This document shows positions 26,326-33,068 of a stretch of DNA of 33,068 bases, in pieces (within the stretch, counting starts at the first letter, position 1; each line of letters starts with the position of its first letter). The translations under genes and the position numbers were made by a program. Source of the DNA: Methanocellales archaeon (GTDB taxonomy: Archaea; Halobacteriota; UBA148); assembly GCA_030019435.1 (NCBI GenBank), contig JASEEV010000020.1, positions 1-33,068 on the forward strand. The letters are read 5' to 3'. The notes beneath the pieces were generated by a model, which was not told where the DNA came from, did not search any database, and saw only the letters and a program-made list of their open reading frames with translations.

Positions 26326-26698
26326 GAGAAAAACCGCTATTGCAAGAGCCACGATAAAGAAGGGCGTTGGCAGGATCAGAGTGAACAAAAAACCCTTGGA
26401 GATCTTAGAACCAGAGCTAGCACGGCTTAAGATATCAGAGCCATTGACCCTTGCGGGCGATGTTGCCTCTGGCGTAGATATTGATGTCAATGTGCGCGGG
26501 GGAGGAGTCATGGGTCAGGCAGACGCCGTTAGGACGGCAATAGCCAGGGGCTTGGTAGAATGGACTGCTGATGAGAGGCTTAAGGATCTATTCTTAGAAT
26601 ATGACCGAAACCTTCTGGTCAGCGACGCCAGGCAGAAGGAGCCCAAAAAAGTTGGTGGGCCTGGTGCAAGGGCAAAGTATCAAAAATCGTATCGGTGA
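26297..26698 (+). CDS. rps9: Small subunit ribosomal protein uS9
   Basis: uS9 (133 residues), whose C-terminal tail reaches the P-site t[53 protein letters not shown] and the tail [16 protein letters not shown] are conserved. ATG 26297 has GGTGGGTGGT just upstream; four extra codons from a GTG at 26285 are possible but not homologous. Confidence 0.96.
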   Translation: MTKIVNQSGKRKTAIARATIKKGVGRIRVNKKPLEILEPELARLKISEPLTLAGDVASGVDIDVNVRGGGVMGQADAVRTAIARGLVEWTADERLKDLFLEYDRNLLVSDARQKEPKKVGGPGARAKYQKSYR

Positions 26699-26703
26699 AG
26701 TCA

Positions 26704-26916
26704 ATGATTCCAGTTAGATGCTTCACATGTGGGAAGGTCATATCAAGTGTGTGGGATGAATATAAGAGAAGAGTTGAGGAAAGAAAAAAGGAACTGGGGA
26801 CGGACGAGATCGAGGTAGGGGATATCTTAGATGAATTGGGTATCGAGAGATACTGCTGTCGACGTATGCTACTATCGCATGTGGAATTGGTGGATGCGTT
26901 GGCGAAGTATCAATAG
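26704..26916 (+). CDS. rpoN: RNA polymerase subunit N
   Basis: A 70-residue zinc-binding polymerase subunit (Rpb10-like) that joins the D/L platform. The zinc ligands are C6, C9 (RCFTCGK) and C51, C52 (RYCCRRM), with [20 protein letters not shown] as the family signature. ATG 26704 follows GGTGA at 26694-26698. The last base of its TAG is the first base of tRNA-Pro. Confidence 0.96.
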   Translation: MIPVRCFTCGKVISSVWDEYKRRVEERKKELGTDEIEVGDILDELGIERYCCRRMLLSHVELVDALAKYQ

Positions 26917-26990
26917 GGGTTGTGGGGTAGTCTGGCCCATCCTTCGGCGTTCGGGTCGCCGTGACCTGAGTTCAAATCTCAGCAACCCCA
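26916..26990 (+). tRNA. tRNA-Pro(CGG)
   Basis: A 75-base tRNA. Acceptor GGGGTTG pairs with CAACCCC, discriminator A; D stem GGGT/ATCC; anticodon stem CGGCG/CGCCG with loop TTCGGGT (anticodon CGG); T arm CTGAG-TTCAAAT-CTCAG. No intron. Its first base is the G of the rpoN TAG stop codon, so RNase P processing would cut the message inside that stop codon. rpoK follows 15 bases later. Confidence 0.95.
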
Positions 26991-27005
26991 TCAAAAGGTG
27001 ATCGG

Positions 27006-27239
27006 TTGGATCAGAAGTATACGAAGTATGAACGAGCTAGAATAATTGGCACTCGCGCGTTGCAAATATCCATGGGGGCACCAGTCCTGGTGAAAACGGA
27101 AAGAACCGATCCGATCGACATTGCGACACTCGAAATGGAGAAAGGCGTGATCCCGATCACAGTAAAACGAAGGGGCTTGAATGGCGAAGCGGATGCTTCA
27201 CATCCTAAATTCGCCCCTTTGGAAAGGAAGAGAGTATGA
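27006..27239 (+). CDS. rpoK: RNA polymerase subunit K
   Basis: The archaeal omega/Rpb6-like subunit (77 residues) that clamps the polymerase assembly. [40 protein letters not shown] and [11 protein letters not shown] are diagnostic; a short C-terminal tail ([19 protein letters not shown]) extends past the core. No in-frame ATG or GTG exists upstream of the conserved region. TTG 27006 lies five bases after AAGGTG (26995-27000) and is taken as start. Overlaps eno by ATGA. Confidence 0.93.
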   Translation: MDQKYTKYERARIIGTRALQISMGAPVLVKTERTDPIDIATLEMEKGVIPITVKRRGLNGEADASHPKFAPLERKRV

Positions 27240-28432
27240 CGATAATTGAGGATGTGATCATTCGAAGGATATCCAATAGCAGGGGGAACGAAACCATTGA
27301 GGTTGATGTACGCACGAAAAATGGTTTCGGGCGAGCTGCGGCACCATCTGGCGCTAGCAAAGGAGCTTTTGAGGCAAGAACGCTTCCGGTCCCAGAGGCA
27401 ATATCAAAGGCAAAAGAAAATGTCATACCAAGGTTAATCGGATTAGATGCTGCAGAGCAGAATGATGTAGATGCGTTGCTCCATGAGATAGATGGTACAG
27501 CTGATTTTTCAAACATCGGCGGCAACGTGGCTATTGCAGTCTCCATGGCAGTGGCAAAAGCAGCGGCATCCTCGCATGGGGTTCCATTGTATCGGTACCT
27601 TGGGTTAGGTCAAAATCTCCCTTATCCATTGGGTAATGTGATCGGAGGAGGAGCACATGCCCCAGGAGGAACGGACATTCAAGAGTTCTTAGTACTCCCA
27701 ACAGGTGCAAGATCTATGACAGATGCTGTATTTGCCAATGCCTCAGTCCACAAGCAAGTTAAGATGCTATTGGATGAGAAGGGCATACCGTGTGGCAAAG
27801 GCGACGAAGGGGCATGGGCACCAAAGATAAGCAATGAGGAAGCGCTTACGGTCATCTCTGAAGCGATTGTGAACGTTGTGGATCACATGGGATTTGAAAT
27901 ACGTGCTGCTCTTGATGTAGCTGCGACAGTATTATGGAATGGTTCCGCCTATATCTACTCGGATGTTCACCGCAGCAGAGAGGAGCAGATGCATTACATA
28001 GAGGAATTGATAGATCGATATGATCTGTATTATGTGGAGGATCCATTACACGAGCAAGACTTTGACGGGTTCGCTAAGCTAACGTCTGGTGCAAGTTGTT
28101 TGATCTGCGGTGACGATCTGTTCGCCACGGATGCCAGCAGAATAAAGCGAGGCATAGAAATTGGTGCCGCAAATTCTGTGTTGATCAAACCAAACCAGGT
28201 AGGAACGGTAACAGATGCTTACAACACAGTAAAGATAGCAAATGCCAATGGTTATATTTGCGTGATGTCTCATCGATCTGGTGAGACTCCTGATGAGACG
28301 ATCGCGCACCTTGCTGTAGCATTTGGCACACCCATCATCAAGACAGGCATAGCAGGAGGAGAGCGGATCGCGAAGCTCAATGAATTAATCAGGATGGAAG
28401 AGTTAGGTGGAAAGATGGCGGAATTAGCATGA
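27236..28432 (+). CDS. eno: Enolase (phosphopyruvate hydratase)
   Basis: A 398-residue enolase converting 2-phosphoglycerate and phosphoenolpyruvate. All key residues have visible counterparts: S38 loop (PSGAS), H141, E150 (DIQEF), E191 (GDEGAW), metal ligands D227, E268 (VEDP) and D293 (GDDLF), catalytic K318 (LIKPNQVGT), SHRSGET at 345-351, and K369 (IIKTG). Slightly shorter than many homologues, without a missing active-site part. Translationally coupled to rpoK and uS2, as in many archaea, where it belongs to this operon rather than to glycolytic genes. Confidence 0.96.
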   Translation: MTIIEDVIIRRISNSRGNETIEVDVRTKNGFGRAAAPSGASKGAFEARTLPVPEAISKAKENVIPRLIGLDAAEQNDVDALLHEIDGTADFSNIGGNVAIAVSMAVAKAAASSHGVPLYRYLGLGQNLPYPLGNVIGGGAHAPGGTDIQEFLVLPTGARSMTDAVFANASVHKQVKMLLDEKGIPCGKGDEGAWAPKISNEEALTVISEAIVNVVDHMGFEIRAALDVAATVLWNGSAYIYSDVHRSREEQMHYIEELIDRYDLYYVEDPLHEQDFDGFAKLTSGASCLICGDDLFATDASRIKRGIEIGAANSVLIKPNQVGTVTDAYNTVKIANANGYICVMSHRSGETPDETIAHLAVAFGTPIIKTGIAGGERIAKLNELIRMEELGGKMAELA

Positions 28433-29034
28433 ATGAAGATGTTAGGGATGCTGAGTATGAGTCGCTCATACCCATGGATGAGTATCTGGCATCAGGCGTT
28501 CACATAGGAACGCAACAGAAAACTGAAGACATGATGAAGTTCATCTATCGAGTGCGTACAGATGGACTATATGTCTTAGACGTTCAGGCAACGGATCAAC
28601 GCATCAGGGTTGCAGCCAAGCTCCTAGCAAAATATGAGCCAGAGAAGATCTTGGTCGTTTCTGCAAGACAATACGGTCAGCGACCAGCAGAAATGCTCGC
28701 CAAGGCAATAGGGGCAAAGTCCATTGTGGGAAGATTTATACCTGGAACGCTAACAAATCCACGATACGTGAATTATACGGAGCCGGACATATTGATCGTA
28801 ACGGATCCAGCTGGGGATGCGCAAGCTGTTACAGAGGCGGTAAGCATTGGGATTCCAGTTATAGGGATGTGCGACACCAACAATTTGACTACCAACATCG
28901 ACTTGGTGATTCCTACAAACAACAAGGGAAGGAAAGCACTTGCAGTGGTGTACTGGCTGCTCGCTAGGGAAACCCTTAAGGATAGGGGTGAAGCATTCAG
29001 CTATGCCCTAGAGGATTTCGAAGCAGAACTATGA
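28429..29034 (+). CDS. rps2: Small subunit ribosomal protein uS2
   Basis: uS2 (201 residues), archaeal SA-type core. [60 protein letters not shown] and [20 protein letters not shown] are diagnostic. It overlaps eno by four bases (ATGA), and the stop overlaps an ATG of the next gene. Confidence 0.97.
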   Translation: MNEDVRDAEYESLIPMDEYLASGVHIGTQQKTEDMMKFIYRVRTDGLYVLDVQATDQRIRVAAKLLAKYEPEKILVVSARQYGQRPAEMLAKAIGAKSIVGRFIPGTLTNPRYVNYTEPDILIVTDPAGDAQAVTEAVSIGIPVIGMCDTNNLTTNIDLVIPTNNKGRKALAVVYWLLARETLKDRGEAFSYALEDFEAEL

Positions 29035-29042
29035 GGTGTCTT

Positions 29043-29825
29043 ATGAGAAGACCTGTTGTTGCGGGACAATTTTACAGAGGGGACCCAGAAGGCCTGAGAT
29101 CTCAGCTAAAGAGCTGTTTTGACGTTTCCGTCCTTAAAGAAGATGCAAAAGGAGCGGTGGTCCCACATGCTGGCTATGTTTACTCCGGCCAAGTGGCTGC
29201 GCATGTTTATGCCGCACTCCCTTCCGCCGAGACATACATCATCATCGGACCCAACCATCGGGGAATCGGCTCCGCCGTTGCTTTGTCGCAAGAGACGTGG
29301 AGCACACCATTGGGTGAGGTAGAAGTAGACAAAGAAATCGTGGACGCTCTCTTTGCGAACATTGAGGTAGATGAAATGGCACATCAATACGAGCACTCGA
29401 TCGAGGTTCAGCTGCCATTTCTCCAGTACAGGTTCAAGGATTTTAAGATCGTTCCGATATGCATGGGTTTACAAGATGAAAACACTGCAAGAGAGGTCAG
29501 TATTGACCTGGCGAATGCGTTACGAGGTAGAGATGTCATCGTGCTAGCATCCTCTGATTTCACACATTACGAACCTGATAAAGTGGCAAGGGAGAAGGAT
29601 CATTTGGTGATAGAAGCAATCCTCAAGCTGGATACGTCGAAATTCTATTCGCGCATCTATGAACGTCGCATATCGGTCTGTGGCTACGGACCCATTGCAG
29701 TCATGCTCGAAACTACAAAGGCCCTTGGGGCAGAGAAAGGCAAATTACTGAAATACGCTACCAGTGGTGATGTAACAGGGGATAAATCAAGCGTGGTCGG
29801 CTACGCAGCCATAGCAATCATTTGA
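29043..29825 (+). CDS. MEMO/AmmeMemoRadiSam-family protein
   Basis: A 260-residue protein of the MEMO1 family, structurally related to class III extradiol dioxygenases. It shows RRPVVAGQFYRGDPEGL, VVPHAGYVYSGQVAAHVY, YIIIGPNHRGIGSAVALS, HQYEHSIEVQLPFLQYRF and LASSDFTHYEP, in which the family's conserved histidines lie. Its exact reaction in archaea is not settled. ATG 29043 has GAGGTG at 29033-29038; an ATG at 29031 overlapping uS2 is the alternative. Last gene of the operon, convergent with the CNNM gene 25 bases away. Confidence 0.9.
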   Translation: MRRPVVAGQFYRGDPEGLRSQLKSCFDVSVLKEDAKGAVVPHAGYVYSGQVAAHVYAALPSAETYIIIGPNHRGIGSAVALSQETWSTPLGEVEVDKEIVDALFANIEVDEMAHQYEHSIEVQLPFLQYRFKDFKIVPICMGLQDENTAREVSIDLANALRGRDVIVLASSDFTHYEPDKVAREKDHLVIEAILKLDTSKFYSRIYERRISVCGYGPIAVMLETTKALGAEKGKLLKYATSGDVTGDKSSVVGYAAIAII

Positions 29826-29850
29826 CGTCAGTCAAATGGGAATTTTAAAA

Positions 29851-30828
29851 CTACTCGATCTCGCCCACAATCTCTTCAATCAAATCTTCTAGAGTAAGCA
29901 AGCCGAGCAGTTGGTCTTTTTCATCTACTACAATTGCAAGATGTTCTCGAGCTTTTTGCATTTTTCTAAGTACCTCATCAGCTCGCTCGTAAGCTTTAAG
30001 CTTGAAAACAGGCTTCATAATTTGTTTTATCTCTGCAGCTCTATCCTTGCATTTCAAAGCGTCTTTTATATTAGCAACTCCTACGATATTGTCTGGTTGA
30101 GTGCGATAGACTGGCATTTTGGAAACACCAGAGTTGCCTGCAAGCTCTAAAAAATTTTCTATGTTTGTAAGCTCTTCAATGCAAACAATTCTATCTTTAG
30201 GCACCATTATCTGCATCAAAGAGATTTGGTCAAGCTCGAAAACCTCATGGATCATTTCGCGCTCGCTCCTTTTTATAGAGCCGAGCTCTTCTGCAATTTC
30301 CAAAATAGTTCTCAGCTCCCGCTCTGTGAGAGTGAGTTTCTGTGAAGGTAGCTCTTTACCAAAAGCCTTAACAATGGAGTTTGCTAAAAATGTAAATCCC
30401 GAAGCTATAGGCGAGATAAATTTTATGACACATTTTACTGGCAAAGCAAATCTTAGAGCTAATTTCTCGTTTCTCATTGCAAATGCTTTGGGAGTAATTT
30501 CGCAAAACAAAAGTATAAGGAAAGTCATGCTCAAAGTAGCGATTGCAATACCCAGATTGCCGAAAATTCTTAGTGCAACCGTACCTGCAATTATTGAAGC
30601 GAGCACATTCACAAAATTATTTCCTACAACTATTCCTGTAACGAGTTTATGGGGCTCTTTTAATAGCTTTTCTATCATTAGCGCACGCTTATCGCCTTTT
30701 TTTGCGCCCTCCCTTATTCTTATTTTGCTTACCGTTATAAGAGCCATTTCTGCAGCTGAGAAAAAGGCAGAGAGCATCAATAGAAAAACCAGACAAATTA
30801 TTCCAATGACAAGCCAGAAATCGACCAT
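29851..30828 (-). CDS. CNNM/DUF21 membrane protein with CBS pair
   Basis: A 325-residue protein. Residues 1-155 form the DUF21 transmembrane domain with segments at ~5-30, 62-88, 92-112 and 133-155, including SAFFSAAEMALITVSK and VVGNNFVNVLASII. Residues ~205-325 hold two CBS modules (VPKDRIVCIEELTNIENFLE; VDEKDQLLGLLTLEDLIEEI). The family includes Mg2+ transporters (CNNM/CorB) and HlyC-like proteins. The C-terminal CorC domain common in bacterial members is absent. Base composition is more AT-rich than in the ribosomal block. Ion specificity is inferred from family only. Confidence 0.9.
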   Translation of the reverse strand: MVDFWLVIGIICLVFLLMLSAFFSAAEMALITVSKIRIREGAKKGDKRALMIEKLLKEPHKLVTGIVVGNNFVNVLASIIAGTVALRIFGNLGIAIATLSMTFLILLFCEITPKAFAMRNEKLALRFALPVKCVIKFISPIASGFTFLANSIVKAFGKELPSQKLTLTERELRTILEIAEELGSIKRSEREMIHEVFELDQISLMQIMVPKDRIVCIEELTNIENFLELAGNSGVSKMPVYRTQPDNIVGVANIKDALKCKDRAAEIKQIMKPVFKLKAYERADEVLRKMQKAREHLAIVVDEKDQLLGLLTLEDLIEEIVGEIE

Positions 30829-31183
30829 TTCTTTTTAACCTTAACCTGTTTCCAGCCAAATTTGATGGGAAACCCTATAAACATTCTTCTGGATATCTAA
30901 TAAAGTTTCCTTGTCGTAGTATCTAAAGAAGAGCTAATTTGAAGCATTTGGTGTACATTTTCGTGATTTAATGCACAAACTTGTAAAATGAGGATCGAAA
31001 GTTGTAGAGAGTTCTCATAAGCCGATATCGGTGTCTCTCTCATTTTCGGCTTGTCGTTGAGAGAAATAAAGTTCAAAAGGTAAAAGCGTGAGACAAAAAA
31101 GGTGTGTAGGCTACTTGGAGCAGATTTATAATCTTTCAACATGTCAAAATACTCGAGGCATCCTATGAGGTTCAAATTTAGCG
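30829..31183. other. Intergenic stretch, no gene recognised
   Basis: An AT-rich gap of about 350 bases between the CNNM gene and the toxin-like gene. It should contain the CNNM promoter (minus-strand GTTTATAGGG near 30873-30882) and the plus-strand promoter noted at 31121. Short inverted segments around CTCTCTC/GAGAGA lie near 31036-31066. A minus-strand open frame at 30897-31199 has no recognisable features and is not called. Confidence 0.4.
31121..31132 (+). promoter_or_regulatory. TATA box for toxin-antitoxin-like pair
   Basis: GCAGATTTATAATC includes a TATA element ending near 31132. The expected start is near 31150-31158, about 25-30 bases before the toxin-like TTG, with GAGGT at 31167-31171 in between. 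Confidence 0.45.
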
Positions 31184-31405
31184 TTGAAATATCTAACAAG
31201 AAACGATGTGAGAGATGCCCTCAGCGGAAGGGTTTATTTCCGAAAGACTCTGATTGGTGGAGAGGAGTATTGGAGGTTGATTGCTGAAACTAAAGGTCGT
31301 GTGTTATTCATCGTGCTAAAACCTCTGAACGGCAGACAAAGGCTCATTACTGCAAGAGATGTTAAGGAGAGCGAAAAAAGATTATATAAGAAGAGGAGAA
31401 AGTGA
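31184..31405 (+). CDS. BrnT-like toxin candidate
   Basis: A 73-residue basic protein. RVLFIVLKPLNGRQRLITAR followed by DVKESEKRLYKKRRK resembles the C-terminal half of BrnT/DUF4258-type RNase toxins (GR-LF-V ... ITARD ... E-R-Y). BrnT proteins usually have ~90 residues; here the N-terminal ~15 are missing. The start is TTG with an in-frame TGA at 31166-31168 upstream, while an ATG at 31165 opens a different frame. Either the gene uses the TTG or it is slightly truncated or frameshifted. It is followed directly by an antitoxin-like gene. Toxin identity is inferred from motif pattern and context. Confidence 0.6.
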   Translation: MKYLTRNDVRDALSGRVYFRKTLIGGEEYWRLIAETKGRVLFIVLKPLNGRQRLITARDVKESEKRLYKKRRK

Positions 31406-31650
31406 TTACTATGCGAAAGGTTGAGATAAAGAGCATCGAGGACATAAAAGCATTGCCATTCGATGAGTGGGTGGAAGTTCCAAATGGCTTCGATATTGAT
31501 TTTATAGATGTAGAAGATGACGTTCAAGTTCGTGATAACAAGATACTCGTGACTCTACCAGAGGGCGTAACAAAGAAACTAAGGCTGAGCAAAAAGGATA
31601 AATTCACGGCGGTTTATTCCGATAGGAAGTTGATTATAGAGAAAGTGTAA
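31402..31650 (+). CDS. AbrB-like antitoxin candidate
   Basis: An 82-residue acidic protein overlapping the toxin-like gene by four bases (GTGA). Residues 1-50 are acidic and unclassified. The end (LPEGVTKKLRLSKKDKFTAV then YSDRKLIIEKV) follows the SpoVT/AbrB swapped-hairpin pattern LP-x-V-x-KKL-x-L-x-K-x-DK. GAGGAG lies at 31393-31398; ATG 31411 in the same frame is an alternative start to GTG 31402. The gene order toxin-antitoxin matches BrnT-type modules, though BrnA partners are usually ribbon-helix-helix proteins. Its likely role is neutralising the neighbour and repressing the pair. Confidence 0.6.
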   Translation: MITMRKVEIKSIEDIKALPFDEWVEVPNGFDIDFIDVEDDVQVRDNKILVTLPEGVTKKLRLSKKDKFTAVYSDRKLIIEKV

Positions 31651-31756
31651 AAAAGCCCCCAGCCAAATTCATTAGAGAACACAGATCCCAGCCAAGTCAC
31701 TTGTTTAGAGTAAGTGGTGAAAAAAGAATGCTAATTTTTGGTTGAGTTGCCTATAC

Positions 31757-32524
31757 TCACTCTAGATGTTCCAAAAACTCCTCTAAATAATACTCGTAGG
31801 GCATCCTAGATATACTCTCATTAATTCGATGCACGAATGGGACAAACTTTTCCTTTATGATTTCTGAGACTGTTTGTTGTTCAAGTTTATCTAACTTTTC
31901 TATAACTTCTTTACTTATCGCGTCAGCAGGAGAATTTTGAATAATAAATATCTTATCTTTCTCAGTATCGGGGATAACTTCAAGGTCTAGTGTAACAGGT
32001 TGAGAAGTTACTAAAAAATAATAATCTACAAACTCGAAATTTCTCAATCGCATCAGCACTCTACCAATATCTTCCTCCTTTAGAGGTCTGTCCTTGCATT
32101 CACAGAACACCACCTTTCCAAGCGTAACTGCAGCTATGTCGATATCTTGTCCATCAATTTTGAGTCCAGTCCAATATTTTGAGCACTCATGTTCTTTGAA
32201 AGCCTTGTATACTGCTGCTTCAAGCCAAATATTAGGGCCTATTTTTCTAAATTCTGATGCTAAGGAATAGAACTCATCGACATTATCTTTTTCAAGTGGA
32301 GATCCGCAACCGGGACAGTTCAAATTGGGGACTTCCTCGAGCTCTCCAACAATTTGAACTACCGGGCGGTGTTTACATGTCTTGCAAATTATAAATAGCT
32401 GTTTTGAAAAGACCTTATTCTCTTCCAATATTTGGAAGGCACTCTTTGCTTCTTCTATATTGATTCCAAAGAAGGTCGCTATTCGTTGAAGTTCCGAGCC
32501 ATCTTTTGATATGGGCCTCTCCAT
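31757..32524 (-). CDS. Zinc-ribbon protein with PD-(D/E)XK nuclease-like domain
   Basis: A 255-residue protein. The N-terminal ~40 residues look helical (QRIATFFGINIEEAKSAFQI). A zinc ribbon follows with C47, C50, C70, C73. Residues ~98-175 have the restriction-endonuclease-like pattern: WLEAAVYKAF (E102), GQDIDIAAVTLGKVVF (D127/D129) and CECKDR (E142, K144), i.e. the D...E-x-K active site. The tail is helical. Such proteins occur in restriction and other defence systems. It overlaps the upstream unknown gene by 46 bases. A nuclease activity is inferred; the partner's role is unknown. Confidence 0.7.
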   Translation of the reverse strand: MERPISKDGSELQRIATFFGINIEEAKSAFQILEENKVFSKQLFIICKTCKHRPVVQIVGELEEVPNLNCPGCGSPLEKDNVDEFYSLASEFRKIGPNIWLEAAVYKAFKEHECSKYWTGLKIDGQDIDIAAVTLGKVVFCECKDRPLKEEDIGRVLMRLRNFEFVDYYFLVTSQPVTLDLEVIPDTEKDKIFIIQNSPADAISKEVIEKLDKLEQQTVSEIIKEKFVPFVHRINESISRMPYEYYLEEFLEHLE

Positions 32525-33000
32525 TTTTTCAGTCCTGAGTATAAATCTTTTACGGATTTATCCTCGAAAATAAAAGCTTTTTCAGTTTCTGTTTCAACAA
32601 ATTTCCCAAAGGGACTAACACCTTTAACTCGTTTTTCAACTTCTTGTGCTTTACGTTGAGAACGTGGGTCTATTGTTATCGAAACTTTTCCTTCGGATGA
32701 ACTTTCCAATGACCGAACTAAGGTAATTACATCTTGTTCTTCACCCCCCATCACAACGACATTGATTATAGAAGGTTTTTGTGTTCGCTCAATCAGTACG
32801 AGAGTATTGTCTTTATAAAGAAGATCATACTGATACCGTGATACTTTTACGCCCCCTAGTTGGGTGACATGCTTTAGTTTATTAAAGAGCTCTTCGCTTC
32901 GTAAATCTTTTTGAAAACTATAGAATCCCCCATCTACTAGGCATTGAGATAACCAACTAACGCTTTTTCTTGGCATATTAATCTCTATTTCTACAACCAT
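32479..33000 (-). CDS. Unknown protein coupled to the nuclease-like gene
   Basis: A 173-residue protein I do not recognise. It has an N-terminal strand-rich start (VVEIEINMPRKSVSWLSQCL), a central strand segment (SIINVVVMGGEEQDVITLVR) and GKVSITIDPRSQRKAQEVEK, suggesting an alpha/beta fold without obvious catalytic motifs. ATG is preceded by GAGGT (minus strand, around 33008-33012). It overlaps the downstream nuclease-like gene by 46 bases, so expression is tightly coupled. The region is AT-rich compared with the ribosomal block. No TATA box is visible in the 68 bases left upstream. Confidence 0.6.
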   Translation of the reverse strand: MVVEIEINMPRKSVSWLSQCLVDGGFYSFQKDLRSEELFNKLKHVTQLGGVKVSRYQYDLLYKDNTLVLIERTQKPSIINVVVMGGEEQDVITLVRSLESSSEGKVSITIDPRSQRKAQEVEKRVKGVSPFGKFVETETEKAFIFEDKSVKDLYSGLKKWRGPYQKMARNFNE

Positions 33001-33022
33001 ATTGGCAACCTCTTTAACGTCT

Positions 33023-33065
33023 GAGCAAGAAATCTCCGACCTTTAGGTCGGCAGATGAATTGCTC
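33023..33065. mobile_element. IS200/IS605-like terminal hairpin at window edge
   Basis: A long imperfect palindrome: GAGCAA, GAA, ATCT, CCGACC, loop TTTA, GGTCGG, C, AGAT, GAA, TTGCTC. The stem CCGACC-TTTA-GGTCGG followed by (A)GATGAAT is of the kind seen at ends of IS200/IS605-family (TnpB-carrying) elements. The transposase or TnpB gene would lie outside the window. It sits in the 5' region of the minus-strand gene starting at 33000. Confidence 0.45.
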
Positions 33066-33068
33066 GCA

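Noticed and set aside
30119-30838. 239-residue plus-strand open frame opposite the CNNM gene
   Set aside because: The minus-strand frame has clear DUF21 and CBS motifs; the plus-strand one is its shadow.
30897-31199. 100-residue minus-strand open frame
   Set aside because: No domain, overlaps the plus-strand promoter and toxin-like start.
1-33068. CRISPR array
   Set aside because: No regularly spaced identical repeats were seen anywhere in the window.

Overview
This window is archaeal. It carries the conserved archaeal ribosomal-protein superoperon (uL3 to uL15), secY, and the archaeal order uS13-uS4-uS11-rpoD-eL18-uL13-uS9-rpoN-rpoK-eno-uS2-MEMO. It also has archaea-only ribosomal proteins (eS4, eL18, eL19, eL32), the archaeal RNase P subunit Rpp29, Cbf5-type TruB, GGTGA/GAGGT ribosome-binding sites and TATA-box promoters. 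RpoD with two ferredoxin-like clusters, eL32 with a helix-hairpin-helix extension, oxygen-sensitive NrdD, and tRNA genes inside the operon point to a Methanomicrobia-like, anaerobic euryarchaeon (methanogen or ANME relative). That placement is inference; no marker in the window fixes the genus.

Layout. (1) Bases 1-3900 are an accessory island: the 3' end of a DNA methyltransferase, a coupled zinc-motif protein/nucleotidyltransferase pair, a decayed Pro/Thr-rich gene, a small winged-helix regulator, direct repeats and a tyrosine recombinase with a zinc ribbon. (2) Bases 3985-7287 hold rtcB (tRNA-splicing ligase, minus strand) divergent from nrdD (anaerobic ribonucleotide reductase). (3) Bases 7342-29825 are the housekeeping block: a SPOUT protein, 29 ribosomal protein genes, rnp1, secY, an EMC3/DUF106 membrane protein, cmk, truB, three tRNA genes, rpoD/rpoN/rpoK, enolase and a MEMO-family gene. 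Nearly all adjacent genes overlap or lie within 20 bases, so translation is probably coupled. (4) Bases 29851-33068 are a second, visibly more AT-rich accessory stretch: a CNNM/DUF21-CBS membrane protein, a toxin-antitoxin-like pair, a zinc-ribbon PD-(D/E)XK nuclease-like protein with an overlapping unknown partner, and an IS200/IS605-like hairpin at the right edge.

The most striking signal is the tRNA-Leu(GAG) gene at 25193-25518. Its D-loop is interrupted by about 241 bases that are almost entirely a chain of hairpins, including three divergent copies of one ~26-base hairpin unit. Anticodon arm, T arm and acceptor are intact, and joining the flanks restores a normal Leu D-loop. I can draw a relaxed bulge-helix-bulge at the junction. 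This looks like an exceptionally long, structured, non-canonical tRNA intron inside an operon; the eL18 start codon lies one base after the tRNA end.

Genes working together: ribosome assembly, rRNA/tRNA processing (Rpp29, Cbf5, RtcB), membrane insertion (SecY, EMC3-like), transcription (RpoD/N/K) and nucleotide supply (Cmk, NrdD) are grouped here, flanked by mobile or defence-like cargo. Genes often found in this archaeal cluster but absent here are adk, eL34, eL14 and a SUI1-type initiation factor.
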